Source of the DNA: Oscillospiraceae bacterium
GTDB lineage: Bacteria; Bacillota_A; Clostridia; Oscillospirales; Oscillospiraceae
Length of the DNA: 56,728 nt
Direction: 5' to 3'
NCBI GenBank assembly: GCA_017537045.1
Contig: JAFYLN010000078.1
Span: 1-56,728, forward strand
This document shows, in pieces, positions 13,778-22,647 of this stretch (position 1 is its first letter; each line of letters starts with the position of its first letter). The translations under genes were made by a program, and so were the position numbers. Under the pieces are notes generated by a model. It did not search any database, was not told where the DNA came from, and was given only the letters and a program-made list of their open reading frames with translations.

Positions 13778-14773
13778 ATGGAAAAAGTTGCATTTATCAA
13801 TGGTGGAACCTTTGTTTACTGGAGTTCCATCATCTTGACCATTGCGGTCATTGCAGCCATCGCATTCTTTGCAGGCCTTTATCTGTGGAAGAGTAAAAAC
13901 GGCATGGCATTGAGCCTGACGATTCCGGTTGCCCTGCTGCTGTCGGTTGCCATTTCCCGCTGGATTCACTGGTACTGCCTGACGGACAGCTACGAAAGCC
14001 TAAATGCTGCAATGACGGACTATTCCTGGGGCGGCTATGCCCTTATGGGCGCTTTTGCAGGATGCATTCTGGCAGCCTGCCTGATGCGCATCATCCGCGT
14101 CAGCAGCAATCTGCCCGAAATGCTGGACTGCATGTGCCTTGGTGGTGGCCTGGGCATCGCGGTGGGACGTCTGGCAGCCATGTTCAATGCTTCCGACCGG
14201 GGGCAGATCGTGGCGGATAGCTGGGAACTGCCTTTTGCATATCCTGTTACCAATGCAGTCTCCGGCGCAGCAGAAAACCGGCTGGCAACCTTTGCGCTCC
14301 AGTCTGTTTCTACAGCCGCCATTGTGGCGCTGATCCTGCTTTACATGTTTTTCTGCGCGCTGCGCAGGAAAAAACTGCGTGACGGCGATGTGACGCTGCT
14401 GTTCCTGCTGCTGTACGGTGCATGCCAGATCATTCTGGACTCTACCCGTTATGACTCCCTGTTTATGCGCTCCAATGGCTTCGTCAGCATCGTGCAGATC
14501 CTTGGAGCCATCAGCCTTGTGCTTGCAATCGTGCTGTTCTCCATCCGTATGGTCAAGGCGCGGGGGTTCAAGTGGTTCTTTATCCTCTTCTGGGTGGGGC
14601 TGCTTGCACTCATGGGCGGTGCCGGCTACATGGAATATTATGTCCAGCGCCACGGAGACCAAGCTGCCTTTGCCTATAAGAATATGGGTGCCTGTCTTTC
14701 CGGTATCGTGCTGATCACGCTTCTGATCCGCATGCTCGCCGTAACTGCCGAGTGGAAAAAGGAAAAAGAATAA
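13778..14773 (+). CDS. Divergent Lgt-like integral membrane protein
   Basis: The 331-residue protein has seven to eight membrane helices. Its layout resembles prolipoprotein diacylglyceryl transferase (Lgt): a GGYALMGAFAG segment where Lgt has GGMSFHGG, then GLGIAVGRLAAMFNASDRGQ where Lgt has GRIGNFxNxE. A late YGACQIILDSTRYDS stands where Lgt has YxxxRFxxExxRxD. The key His of the HGG motif is replaced (Leu/Met), and the second signature has lost its Glu, so normal transferase activity is doubtful. It is tightly linked to the glycosidase-like gene and ends at a terminator. It could be a repurposed Lgt fold that handles a lipid-linked or surface substrate (inference). Confidence 0.6.
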   Translation: MEKVAFINGGTFVYWSSIILTIAVIAAIAFFAGLYLWKSKNGMALSLTIPVALLLSVAISRWIHWYCLTDSYESLNAAMTDYSWGGYALMGAFAGCILAACLMRIIRVSSNLPEMLDCMCLGGGLGIAVGRLAAMFNASDRGQIVADSWELPFAYPVTNAVSGAAENRLATFALQSVSTAAIVALILLYMFFCALRRKKLRDGDVTLLFLLLYGACQIILDSTRYDSLFMRSNGFVSIVQILGAISLVLAIVLFSIRMVKARGFKWFFILFWVGLLALMGGAGYMEYYVQRHGDQAAFAYKNMGACLSGIVLITLLIRMLAVTAEWKKEKE

Positions 14774-14780
14774 ACAAAAT

Positions 14781-14818
14781 GCCCTCTGATGCGATTTTGC
14801 ATCGGAGGGCGGTTTTTT
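14781..14818 (+). terminator. Bidirectional intrinsic terminator
   Basis: GCCCTCTGATGC (14781-14792) and GCATCGGAGGGC (14799-14810) form a 12-bp stem with one G-T pair. TTTTTT (14813-14818) follows on the plus strand. The minus-strand MATE gene ends at 14817, so the same hairpin probably serves both directions. Confidence 0.85.
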
Positions 14819-16187
14819 ATACCTGTTCAGATGTCATGCCGCAGATTTCGATCCGCTTATGCAGCCATGTACCACGCAGATAGACGATGAAAAAGACGAT
14901 GGATGCGATGACCCAGCTTAATGGATAGGCAATACAGAGCATTTCTATGGTGTGCCAGTGGGAAACCATGAGCAGAACCCACAAAATGCGGAACAGGCAT
15001 ACGCAGCTTCCGGTGATGACTGTGGGAACAACGGAGTAACCCGTACCGCGCATGGCACCGGCGAAAACCTCAATAAACATGAACAGGGCATTGAAAGGAA
15101 CGATCCACAGCATGGCGTAGGCACCAACGCGGATTACTTCCATATCTGTGGTGAAAATACCCAGAATGAATTCCCGGAATGCAAGGGTAACAATACTAAT
15201 CAGTAGTTGGGTTGCGATGCTCATGCCGAGGCAGACCCACACGCTCTGGCGGATGCGGCGGTACTTCTGGGCACCAAAGTTCTGGCCGACAAAGGTAGTG
15301 ATCGCAACGCCGAATGCACCGGAAACCATCCATGTGATGCTGTCTGCCTTGAAATAGGCTGCCCATGCGGCAACGGTCACATCACCAAAGGAATTGATAC
15401 CGGACTGCACCAGCAGATTAGACAGGTCGAAAGTGATGAACTGAAGTCCTGCCGGAAAACCGATCAGCAGAACCCGCTGCAGCAGGGCAGGGTCTACAGA
15501 GAATTTGCCCAGTGTCAGGCTGATATCGCCAGGCAGGCGGCACAGAGCAATGACAACCAGAAGCGCGCTGATATACTGGGAGAGGACGGTGGCAATGGCC
15601 ACACCTTCAATGCCCTGCTTCCATACGACCACGAAGAGAACATCCAGAACAATATTTGTAAAGCAGGTGATGATCAGAAAATACAGCGGCCGTTTGGAAT
15701 CACCCATTGCCCGTAAGATTCCGGAACCCATGTTGTAAATGACTGTGGCGGCAGCACCGCTGAAATAGACCGTTGCATAACGAATGGCATCCTCAAGACA
15801 GCTTTCCGGTGTTTTGATCAGCCGCAGCAGTTTCGGACTGCACGAAATACCCACAAGCATGGCAAGAACGCCGAGAATCAGTGCAAGTACGGCATTGGTG
15901 GTCATGGAGCGTTTCACACCGCTGCGGTCACCGGCACCGTAAAACTGAGAAATTACCACGGAGGAACCGGTGCTTAGGCCAATGAAAAAGCCGTTGATCA
16001 GGTTGACCAGCGCCGATGTGGAGCCGACCGCAGCCAGCGCCTGCGTTCCTACAAAGCGGCCGACAATGATGGTGTCCACCGTGTTGTACATCTGCTGAAA
16101 GAAAGCACCCAGCAAAATGGGAAAGAAGAATTTTAAAAGCTGCTTCCAGATCACGCCTTCTGTGATCTGCATCCCGTGCCTTTCCAT
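14817..16187 (-). CDS. MATE family multidrug/cation antiporter
   Basis: The 456-residue protein has 12 predicted membrane helices in two MatE halves. It opens with the typical KQLLKFFFPILLGAFFQQM and YNTVDTIIVGRFVGTQALAA motifs, and the second half has AWAAYFKADSITWMVSGAFG and VGQNFGAQKYRRI. Members export cationic drugs or metabolites in exchange for Na+ or H+. The start at 16187 follows AAGGAGGGG. An in-frame ATG at 16214 lacks a site and was rejected. It is a single-gene unit with a promoter at 16219-16247. The substrate cannot be told from the sequence. Confidence 0.92.
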   Translation of the reverse strand: MERHGMQITEGVIWKQLLKFFFPILLGAFFQQMYNTVDTIIVGRFVGTQALAAVGSTSALVNLINGFFIGLSTGSSVVISQFYGAGDRSGVKRSMTTNAVLALILGVLAMLVGISCSPKLLRLIKTPESCLEDAIRYATVYFSGAAATVIYNMGSGILRAMGDSKRPLYFLIITCFTNIVLDVLFVVVWKQGIEGVAIATVLSQYISALLVVIALCRLPGDISLTLGKFSVDPALLQRVLLIGFPAGLQFITFDLSNLLVQSGINSFGDVTVAAWAAYFKADSITWMVSGAFGVAITTFVGQNFGAQKYRRIRQSVWVCLGMSIATQLLISIVTLAFREFILGIFTTDMEVIRVGAYAMLWIVPFNALFMFIEVFAGAMRGTGYSVVPTVITGSCVCLFRILWVLLMVSHWHTIEMLCIAYPLSWVIASIVFFIVYLRGTWLHKRIEICGMTSEQV

Positions 16188-16218
16188 GCGCACCCCTCCT
16201 TCGATACATTTCAAGGAG

Positions 16219-16247
16219 ATTCTACCACGGAAGAAGAAAACTGTCTA
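16219..16247 (-). promoter_or_regulatory. Promoter of the MATE gene
   Basis: On the minus strand, TAGACA (16242-16247) and TAGAAT (16219-16224) are 17 bases apart, with CGTGG before the -10. It lies 32 bases upstream of the start codon. Confidence 0.6.
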
Positions 16248-16327
16248 TTCCTTTTTCGATTGATATCCGTGGCGGTTTGTTTCTGGGAGTGCGGGATATG
16301 TTCCGCTATACATGCGCATAAATAACA

Positions 16328-16357
16328 AACGGGTGGATCCAAAAGAATTCACCCGTT
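16328..16357 (-). terminator. Probable terminator of ade
   Basis: AACGGGTG (16328-16335) and CACCCGTT (16350-16357) form an 8-bp stem with a partly paired loop. TGTTATTT follows on the minus strand, 15 bases past the ade stop. The T-run is imperfect. Confidence 0.6.
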
Positions 16358-16371
16358 CGCTGTGTGGCAAT

Positions 16372-18105
16372 TCATATATACTGCTGTGTAATGACATCTA
16401 CCACGCCGCGGGTGGTCAGCCGTACCGTGGGGATCACGGGCAGTGCCATAAAGGACAATGTCATAAACGGATCGATGCCGGTGCCGACACCCAGTGCGTA
16501 GGCAGCGGCTTTTGCATTCTCCAGAAGCTCATTGACTTCCACCAGCGGCTTACTGCTCATAAGGCCGGCAATTTCCAGCGGCAGCTCCGCAACGACCTGG
16601 CCATCTTTGACGACCACGATGCCGCCCTTGTTTTCCGCAATGCGGTTGACCGCAAAGGCCATATCCTCGTCATTGCAGCCGACGCAGATGATATTGTGGC
16701 TGTCGTGGGAAACGGAAGTTGCCACAGCACCTTCCTTCAGGCCGTAACCCTGCAGATAACCGATGCCGATGTGGCCGGTATTGCGGTGGCGCTCCACCAC
16801 GGCCATTTTCAGAATATCCTTTTGCGTATCCACAGAATCCGCATAGCCCTTATCCTCCGTGATGATCTGACCGTCGATCATGCCGATGATAACCTTCCGG
16901 CGGTTATTGGAAAAATCCTTTTCTGACAGCCTGGGCAGATGGAAGGTATCGTGAGCCTGCGCATCCAGATGGGCGGGGATCTCTGGCTTTTCAAAATCGG
17001 TGACAATACCCTGATCGTAGACCAGCTTGCCGCGCTTATAGACGGTGACCACGTTAAAATCCTTCAGGTCTTCCACGATGGCAAAGTCTGCCAGATAGCC
17101 CGGGGCAATGGCGCCGCGGTTATTCAGCAGGAAGTAACGGGCTGCATGCAGGCATGCCACCTGAACGGTCTGGATGGGATCAGCACCCATGCGGACGGCC
17201 TCCCGGCAGATATAGTCGATGTGTCCCTTTTCCAGCAGGTCGCTGGGATGCTTGTCGTCGGTGCAGAACATGCAGCGGTCGAAATACTTCGGGGACTTGA
17301 CCAGAGGCAGCAGTGCCTCCAGATTACGGGCAGCCGTGCCTTCACGCACCATAATGAACTGACCCAGACGGAGTTTGCGCATGGCATCCTCTGCGTCGGC
17401 GCACTCGTGGTCGGAGTAGACACCGGCGGCGATGTATGCATTCAGATCCTTGTCCAGCAGACCCGGTGCGTGACCGTCGATCTTCTTGTGGTGTGCCTGA
17501 GAGGCGATGATCTTGGCAACGGTCTTGTTGTCGGCATTGATAATGCCGGGGAAATTCATCATTTCCGCAAGACCCAGCACACGGCCATGCTCGAAGAAGC
17601 TGTCGATATCCCGGTAGTCCAGGTCGGCACCAGCTTCGTCCAGCGGGGAGGCGGGGACACAGGAGGGAATCATGAACATGGTGTCCATGGGAAGACCCTC
17701 CGTGGCGGCCAGCATGTAGTCGATGCCGTCGGTGCCCATGACGTTGGTGATCTCGTGGGGATCGGTGATGACCGTAGTGGTGCCATGGGGGATCACGGCG
17801 CGGACAAACTCGCTGGGGGATACCAGACTGGATTCCAGATGGATGTGGGCATCGATGAAACCGGGGCAGACGATCCTGCCGGACATATCCGCTTCCACAT
17901 GACCCTCATAGCTGCCCAGACCCACGATCAGATCCTCTGCAACGGCAATGTCACCGGTCTCCAGCTCTCCGGAGAAAACGTTGACGTAGGTGGCATTTTT
18001 CAGAACCAGATCAGCCTTTTTGCGGCCTGCCGCAACATCGATGATGTGCAGCTTTTTCAGAAGCTTTCGATTGATCTTGCCGGACCATGTTTCTGTGTAA
18101 CCCAT
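16372..18105 (-). CDS. ade: Adenine deaminase
   Basis: The enzyme deaminates adenine to hypoxanthine in purine salvage. The 577-residue protein has the amidohydrolase metal motif DAHIHLESS (His87, His89), then TTTVITDPHEITNV, GLAEMMNFPG, HAPGL and the FCTDDKHPSDL segment, followed by the adenine deaminase C-terminal domain (SVSHDSHNIICVGCND). Its length matches the bacterial Ade family. The ATG at 18105 follows AAAGGAGGG. It is a single-gene unit on the minus strand, divergent from ktrB. No purine riboswitch is visible in its short leader. Confidence 0.95.
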   Translation of the reverse strand: MGYTETWSGKINRKLLKKLHIIDVAAGRKKADLVLKNATYVNVFSGELETGDIAVAEDLIVGLGSYEGHVEADMSGRIVCPGFIDAHIHLESSLVSPSEFVRAVIPHGTTTVITDPHEITNVMGTDGIDYMLAATEGLPMDTMFMIPSCVPASPLDEAGADLDYRDIDSFFEHGRVLGLAEMMNFPGIINADNKTVAKIIASQAHHKKIDGHAPGLLDKDLNAYIAAGVYSDHECADAEDAMRKLRLGQFIMVREGTAARNLEALLPLVKSPKYFDRCMFCTDDKHPSDLLEKGHIDYICREAVRMGADPIQTVQVACLHAARYFLLNNRGAIAPGYLADFAIVEDLKDFNVVTVYKRGKLVYDQGIVTDFEKPEIPAHLDAQAHDTFHLPRLSEKDFSNNRRKVIIGMIDGQIITEDKGYADSVDTQKDILKMAVVERHRNTGHIGIGYLQGYGLKEGAVATSVSHDSHNIICVGCNDEDMAFAVNRIAENKGGIVVVKDGQVVAELPLEIAGLMSSKPLVEVNELLENAKAAAYALGVGTGIDPFMTLSFMALPVIPTVRLTTRGVVDVITQQYI

Positions 18106-18132
18106 AGGTAAATCCCTCCTTTTATTTTGCTT

Positions 18133-18161
18133 ATCATACCATAGCTTTTTGCAAAAGTAAA
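18133..18161 (-). promoter_or_regulatory. Promoter of ade
   Basis: On the minus strand, TTTACT (18156-18161) and TATGAT (18133-18138) are 17 bases apart, with TGG before the -10. It lies 28 bases upstream of the ade start. Confidence 0.6.
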
Positions 18162-18199
18162 ACGCATTTTAACATCATCACCCAAAATAGAAAATTGTG

Positions 18200-18431
18200 T
18201 CAGTTTGTCTCCCTGCTTCAATAATGAATGTAGGGGCGGCGACCCGCCGCCCGTGCGGTACAATGTTACGAATTCACTGAAATCCAATGTGAATTCGCAA
18301 CATTGTTTGCGCGGGCGTGTTGCAGAGCGCAGCGAATCAAAACAGGTCGATTGCCGGTGGCAATCGCACAATCATTCATGGGTCTCCGCCCCTAGGTTGT
18401 CCACGCTACATGGTGCGATAAACATCAATTT
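18200..18431. repeat. Dispersed intergenic repeat, copy B
   Basis: It shares TCAGTTTGTC, ATGAATGTAGGGGCGG (18224-18239), GCGCGGGCG and the right end (CCGCCCCTAGGTT, then CCACGCTACATGGTGCGATA and CATCAATTT) with copy A at 10284-10437. It is longer because of extra bases after GCGCGGGCG, including ATTGCCGGTGGCAAT, itself a small palindrome. With the ade promoter and ktrB promoter it fills the gene-free stretch 18106-18552. Confidence 0.75.
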
Positions 18432-18462
18432 CTCCCATTACCATATCAAAAAGAAAACCCAC

Positions 18463-18500
18463 TTGAAAAAGGGGACAAACTTGCTATAATATGTACATAT
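18463..18500 (+). promoter_or_regulatory. Promoter of ktrB with an overlapping palindrome
   Basis: TTGAAA (18463-18468) and TATAAT (18485-18490) are 16 bases apart. The perfect 12-base palindrome ATATGTACATAT (18489-18500) overlaps the -10 and the expected start, a typical repressor position. No ydaO-type (c-di-AMP) riboswitch is visible in the short leader. Confidence 0.7.
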
Positions 18501-18552
18501 ATTATGGAAGAGTGTTTCTTTCGAAAGAATACGGACAGGAGGGGAACTGAAT

Positions 18553-19932
18553 ATGCGCTACGGAAATCATGCAAAAATGCCCCATGCCCGCAGGCACTCC
18601 AAAGCCACCAACCCCACAAAAATCATTGCGATGGTCTTTGCTGCGATCATCCTGCTGGGAACCCTGCTGTTGATGCTGCCGGTGGCTTCCCGCAGCGGTG
18701 TCAGCTGCGGATTCCGCCCGGCGCTGTTCACGGCAACATCTGCCACCTGCGTCACCGGTCTGGTGCTGTACGATACCTGGACCCAGTGGAGCGACTTCGG
18801 TCAGGCTGTGATCATCAGCCTGATCGAGATTGGCGGTCTGGGCTTTATGTCGGCGGCTTCCATTGTGGTGTTCCTGTTCCGCCGGAAAGTTGGATTAAAG
18901 CAGCGCATGGTCATGGCACAGGCGCTGAGCCTGACGGATATGGAAGGCGTTGTGCGGCTGCAGAAGCTGGTGCTGCTGGGCAGTCTCAGTGTTCAGGGTA
19001 TTGGCGCACTGATTATCATGCTGCATTTTTTGCCGGATTATGGCTTTACAGCGGCGCTCAGATGGGGCGTTTTTCATGCCATCTCCGCGTTCTGCAATGC
19101 GGGCTTTGACATTTTCGGCTGTATCACCTCCGGCAACAGCCTGATTGAATTCAATTCCGATCCGGTGCTGCTGCTGACTCTGGGTGCACTGGTGGTTATC
19201 GGTGGTCTGGGCTTCCTCGTCTGGCAGGAGATGATCACGGAGCGCCGCTGGAAGCGCTTCAGCGTCTATACCAAGCTGGTGCTGACGGTCACGCCTACGC
19301 TGCTGCTTCTGGGCTGGCTGCTGTTCTGCCTGCTGGAGTGGAATAATCCGGATACCCTTGGCGCGATGAACACCGGGGACAAGCTGTTAAACGGTCTCTT
19401 CCAGTCCATCACCGTCCGCACCGCAGGCTTCGCTGCCGTAGATCAGGCACTTCTGACCGATGCCGGCAAGGGCGTTTCTATGGTACTGATGCTGATCGGT
19501 GGCTGCTCCGGCTCTACAGCCGGCGGCATCAAGACGGTCACCATGGTAGTGCTGGTGCTGTTTCTTGCAACCCGCGCCCGCGGTAAAAGCACGGTCTGTG
19601 CCTTCAAGCGGACGATCCCCGATTCTCAGGTCATGGATGCCATGACCATCAGCTCCATTGTGGTGGGTCTTGCCGTGTTCGGCGCGATCTTTATCACCGC
19701 CACATCTCCCATCAGCTTTGTGGATGCGGCCTTTGAGGCGGTATCTGCGCTGGCAACAGTGGGAATTACCGCCGGAGCAACCACATCCCTGAGCATTCCG
19801 GCGCAGTTTTTGATGATTCTTTATATGTATTTCGGCCGTGTGGGCGTGCTGACCATCAGCCTTGGCTTCCTCATGGGAGATAAGGCTGAGGAGCGTTTCA
19901 GGTATGCACAGACGAACCTGCTGATCGGCTGA
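18553..19932 (+). CDS. ktrB: Potassium uptake channel subunit, KtrB/TrkH family
   Basis: This is the membrane subunit of a Ktr/Trk potassium uptake system. The 459-residue protein has four M1-P-M2 repeats, and each selectivity filter is visible: TATSATCVTGL, SAFCNAGFDIFG, TVRTAGFAAVD and LATVGITAGATT. A flexible gate segment with GGCSGSTAGGIKT precedes the fourth repeat. A charged cytoplasmic N-terminus with His and Arg precedes the first helix. An AGGAGGGG site precedes the ATG. The nucleotide-binding regulator KtrA follows 11 bases later. Both are expressed from the promoter at 18463. Confidence 0.93.
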   Translation: MRYGNHAKMPHARRHSKATNPTKIIAMVFAAIILLGTLLLMLPVASRSGVSCGFRPALFTATSATCVTGLVLYDTWTQWSDFGQAVIISLIEIGGLGFMSAASIVVFLFRRKVGLKQRMVMAQALSLTDMEGVVRLQKLVLLGSLSVQGIGALIIMLHFLPDYGFTAALRWGVFHAISAFCNAGFDIFGCITSGNSLIEFNSDPVLLLTLGALVVIGGLGFLVWQEMITERRWKRFSVYTKLVLTVTPTLLLLGWLLFCLLEWNNPDTLGAMNTGDKLLNGLFQSITVRTAGFAAVDQALLTDAGKGVSMVLMLIGGCSGSTAGGIKTVTMVVLVLFLATRARGKSTVCAFKRTIPDSQVMDAMTISSIVVGLAVFGAIFITATSPISFVDAAFEAVSALATVGITAGATTSLSIPAQFLMILYMYFGRVGVLTISLGFLMGDKAEERFRYAQTNLLIG

Positions 19933-19943
19933 GGAGGTAGCTT

Positions 19944-20591
19944 ATGAAATCTTATATCGTGATCGGTCTTGGTCTTTTTGGCGCAGAAGCAGCACGCAGG
20001 CTCTGCGCGCTGGGCTGCGAAGTGCTGGCTATGGACATTCGCAGCAATCTGGTCAATCAGGTAGCAAACGATGTGACCCACGCAGTGGTGGGTGATGGTC
20101 AGGACAAGGATGTTCTGCGGGCACTGGGCGCGGGTAATTTTGACTGCGCCATCATTGCCATCGGCGATGATCTTGCTGCCTCCGTGCTGACGGTCATGAA
20201 CCTGAAGGAACTGGGCGTGCCCTATATTGTCTGCAAGGCACACGATGAGACACACCGCCGGGTACTGGAAAAGCTGGGCGTGGACCGTGTGGTGATCCCC
20301 GAATGTGAATTTGCAGGCAAGCTGGCAAGAAGCCTGTCCTCCCACAATGTGCTGGACTATATCGAGCTTTCCGAGGAATACGGCATTCTGGAAGTGCCCG
20401 CTCCCAAGGCCTGGATCGGCAAGACCATTCTGGAGCTGAACGTCCGCGCCAAACTGGGTGTGAACATCATTGCAGTAAAAAATGAACAGACCACCAATGT
20501 ATCTCCTACTGCAAACTACACGATTATGGCCGGGGACATCATGGTCGTTCTTGGTGACAACAAGGCGCTGGAAGCGGTGCAGAAATTATGA
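19944..20591 (+). CDS. ktrA: Potassium channel regulatory subunit, KtrA/TrkA
   Basis: This cytoplasmic RCK protein of 215 residues gates KtrB. The RCK_N Rossmann domain has VIGLGLFGAEAARRL near residue 6, AMDIRSNLVNQ for the ribose of NAD(H) or ATP, and VGDGQDKDVLRALG. VCKAHDETHRRVLEKLGVD and VIPE lead into the linker, and an RCK_C domain of about 75 residues follows (IGKTILELNVRAKLGVNIIAV), the site where c-di-AMP binds in relatives. GAGGAGG precedes the ATG. The stop overlaps the next gene by 4 bases (ATGA). Confidence 0.93.
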   Translation: MKSYIVIGLGLFGAEAARRLCALGCEVLAMDIRSNLVNQVANDVTHAVVGDGQDKDVLRALGAGNFDCAIIAIGDDLAASVLTVMNLKELGVPYIVCKAHDETHRRVLEKLGVDRVVIPECEFAGKLARSLSSHNVLDYIELSEEYGILEVPAPKAWIGKTILELNVRAKLGVNIIAVKNEQTTNVSPTANYTIMAGDIMVVLGDNKALEAVQKL

Positions 20592-21337
20592 CGGCTGAAT
20601 ACATTACCTCTCGCAAAAACCCCCTGCTGCAGCAGGTCAGGAAGCTTTTGACCTCGCGCAAAGAACGGGAAAAGGCTGGCCTGTTCGTGGCAGACGGCAC
20701 AAAGCTGCTGGAAGAAGCGGTGAAATACTACCCCGGCCTGCATACAGTGATCCTGTCCGATGGTGTGGATGCGGAGATTCCCGATGGTGTGCGCGTGGTG
20801 CGCGTTCCCGGAGATGTGATGGCTTCCATCTCTCCCATGGAAGCCCCGCAGGGCGCCCTGTTCCTGTGCCGCTTGCCGGAAAAGACGGCCTTTGTCCCCA
20901 GAGCGGGTATGCTGCTGCTGGACGGTATCCAGGATCCCGGCAATATCGGCACCATCCTGCGGACTGCCGATGCACTGGAGATCCCCGTGGTGCTGCTGGA
21001 AGGCTGCGCCGATCCCTACAGCCACAAGGTGGTGCGCGCCTCCATGGGTGCGGTGTTCCGCACGGACGTGGTGCAAAGTACATGGGAGGAGGTTCGCGCT
21101 GCCTGTAAAGCAGCAGAAATCCCCGTTGCGGTGACGGCTCTTTCCGACCGCGCAAAGGATATTCGTCAGGCAGACCTGACAAAAATGGCCGTGGTCATCG
21201 GCAGTGAGGGCAGGGGAGTCCGCAAAGAAGTGCTGGAAAACGCAGACCATGAGCTGATCATTCCCATGAATCCGCGCTGTGAATCCCTGAATGCGGGTAT
21301 TGCCGCTGCCATAACCATGTGGCAGATGAAGAAATAA
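20588..21337 (+). CDS. SpoU/TrmH family RNA 2'-O-methyltransferase
   Basis: The 249-residue protein is expected to transfer a methyl group from SAM to a ribose 2'-OH in rRNA or tRNA. An N-terminal substrate-binding domain (SRKNPLLQQVRKLLTSRKER) is followed by the SPOUT knot motifs: LDGIQDPGNIGTILRTADA (motif 1), VIGSEGRGV (motif 2) and IPMNPRCESLNAGIAAAIT (motif 3). The layout resembles RlmB/YsgA-type enzymes, but the target base is not readable. The start overlaps the ktrA stop, and the gene belongs to the long housekeeping run up to rnc. Confidence 0.88.
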   Translation: MTAEYITSRKNPLLQQVRKLLTSRKEREKAGLFVADGTKLLEEAVKYYPGLHTVILSDGVDAEIPDGVRVVRVPGDVMASISPMEAPQGALFLCRLPEKTAFVPRAGMLLLDGIQDPGNIGTILRTADALEIPVVLLEGCADPYSHKVVRASMGAVFRTDVVQSTWEEVRAACKAAEIPVAVTALSDRAKDIRQADLTKMAVVIGSEGRGVRKEVLENADHELIIPMNPRCESLNAGIAAAITMWQMKK

Positions 21338-21359
21338 AAGTGAAGGAAGGGAACTGAAC

Positions 21360-22616
21360 ATGTTGGTACACTGGATCTGGCTGGCCACACGGGCGCATAT
21401 CAATGAACGTGTGAAAGTGGAACTGGTGCGCCATTTTCAGGATCCCGAAGCGGTTTATTTCGCCGATGCTGCCAGTTATTTGCAGATTGAGGGCTTATCC
21501 GAAGACGGAAAGGCTGCCCTTGCAGATAAAAGCTTAACAGAAGCGGAGAAGATCCTTTGCCAGTGCCAGCGGGAAAACCTTGGCATTCTGACCTATCAGG
21601 ATGCTGCATACCCGGCTCGCCTGAAGAATATCTCTGACCCGCCGCTGGTATTTTATTATAAGGGCAGACTGCCTGATTTTGACGGCTCGCCCCTCATCGG
21701 TGTGGTGGGTACCCGTAAGGCTTCCGCCTATGGTATGAATGCGGCAAAAAAGCTGGGCTATCAGGTTGCCCGCTGCGGCGGCATCGTAGTCTCCGGCATG
21801 GCCTACGGCATTGATGGTCAGGCCACCCGTGGCGCTCTGACCGCCGGCGCACCGGCGGTCGGCATTCTCGGCTGCGGCGCGGATGTGGTCTATCCGCCAT
21901 CCAATCGCGGCTTGTTTGAGGATATGGAGCAGTATGGCTGCCTGCTGTCTGAATTCGTCCCCGGCACACCGCCTATGGGTTTCAATTTTCCCAAGCGCAA
22001 CCGCATTATCAGCGGCCTCAGCTGCGGCGTGCTGGTGGTGGAAGCACCGGAAAAGAGCGGTGCGCTGATCACCGCACAGGCGGCTTTGGATCAGGGGCGC
22101 GATGTGTTCGTGGTGCCTGGAAATATCGATGTGGACACCTTTGTGGGCAGCAACCGCCTGCTGCGGGAGGGTGCCATGGCGGTCAGCTCCGGCTGGGATA
22201 TTCTGAACGAGTATGAAGCTCAGTTTCCGGATAAGATCCGGAAATTTGATGCGCCCATGCTTCAGAAAGCCGACGGCACGAATGGTGAAATTTCCGCACA
22301 AACCGAGAAAATTCAACCAAAAGTGGCACAGAAAGCCATTCCTTTCGGGAAAAAGAAGATTTCAAAACAAAAAGAAGATAAAAAAGTCATTGACAACGGC
22401 GCACCTTCGCCGTATAGTGACTTGGAAGATAAAATGCCGCCGCTGCTGCCTGACGAGCAGAAAATCGTTTCTGCCCTCACCAGAGAGCCGCGGCCAGTTG
22501 ATGATGTGATTGCCCAAACGGGACTTCCGACAGCCAAAATGCTGGCAACGCTGACGTTGCTGCAGGTCAAAGGGATCGTCAGGCAGCACCCGGGCAAACG
22601 CATCAGCCTGAAATAA
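21360..22616 (+). CDS. dprA: DNA-processing protein DprA
   Basis: DprA loads RecA on incoming single-stranded DNA during natural transformation and is widespread even in species not known to be competent. The 418-residue protein has a short N-terminal helical domain and a Rossmann core with IGVVGTRKASAYG, VSGMAYGIDGQATRGAL, GCGADVVYPPSNRGL, NFPKRNRIISGLS and FVVPGNIDV. A linker rich in Lys, Gln and Pro (about residues 295-355) follows, then a winged-helix DprA_WH domain (AQTGLPTAKMLATLTLLQVKG). GAAGGAAGGG precedes the ATG. It sits directly before topA, a frequent Firmicute order. Confidence 0.94.
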   Translation: MLVHWIWLATRAHINERVKVELVRHFQDPEAVYFADAASYLQIEGLSEDGKAALADKSLTEAEKILCQCQRENLGILTYQDAAYPARLKNISDPPLVFYYKGRLPDFDGSPLIGVVGTRKASAYGMNAAKKLGYQVARCGGIVVSGMAYGIDGQATRGALTAGAPAVGILGCGADVVYPPSNRGLFEDMEQYGCLLSEFVPGTPPMGFNFPKRNRIISGLSCGVLVVEAPEKSGALITAQAALDQGRDVFVVPGNIDVDTFVGSNRLLREGAMAVSSGWDILNEYEAQFPDKIRKFDAPMLQKADGTNGEISAQTEKIQPKVAQKAIPFGKKKISKQKEDKKVIDNGAPSPYSDLEDKMPPLLPDEQKIVSALTREPRPVDDVIAQTGLPTAKMLATLTLLQVKGIVRQHPGKRISLK

Positions 22617-22647
22617 AAGGCAAATCATGAGAAACGGAGACATTGGC

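Noticed and set aside
13778..14773. Calling this gene lgt outright
   Set aside because: The HGG histidine and other key residues do not align by eye, and it sits in an envelope operon rather than a typical lgt context.
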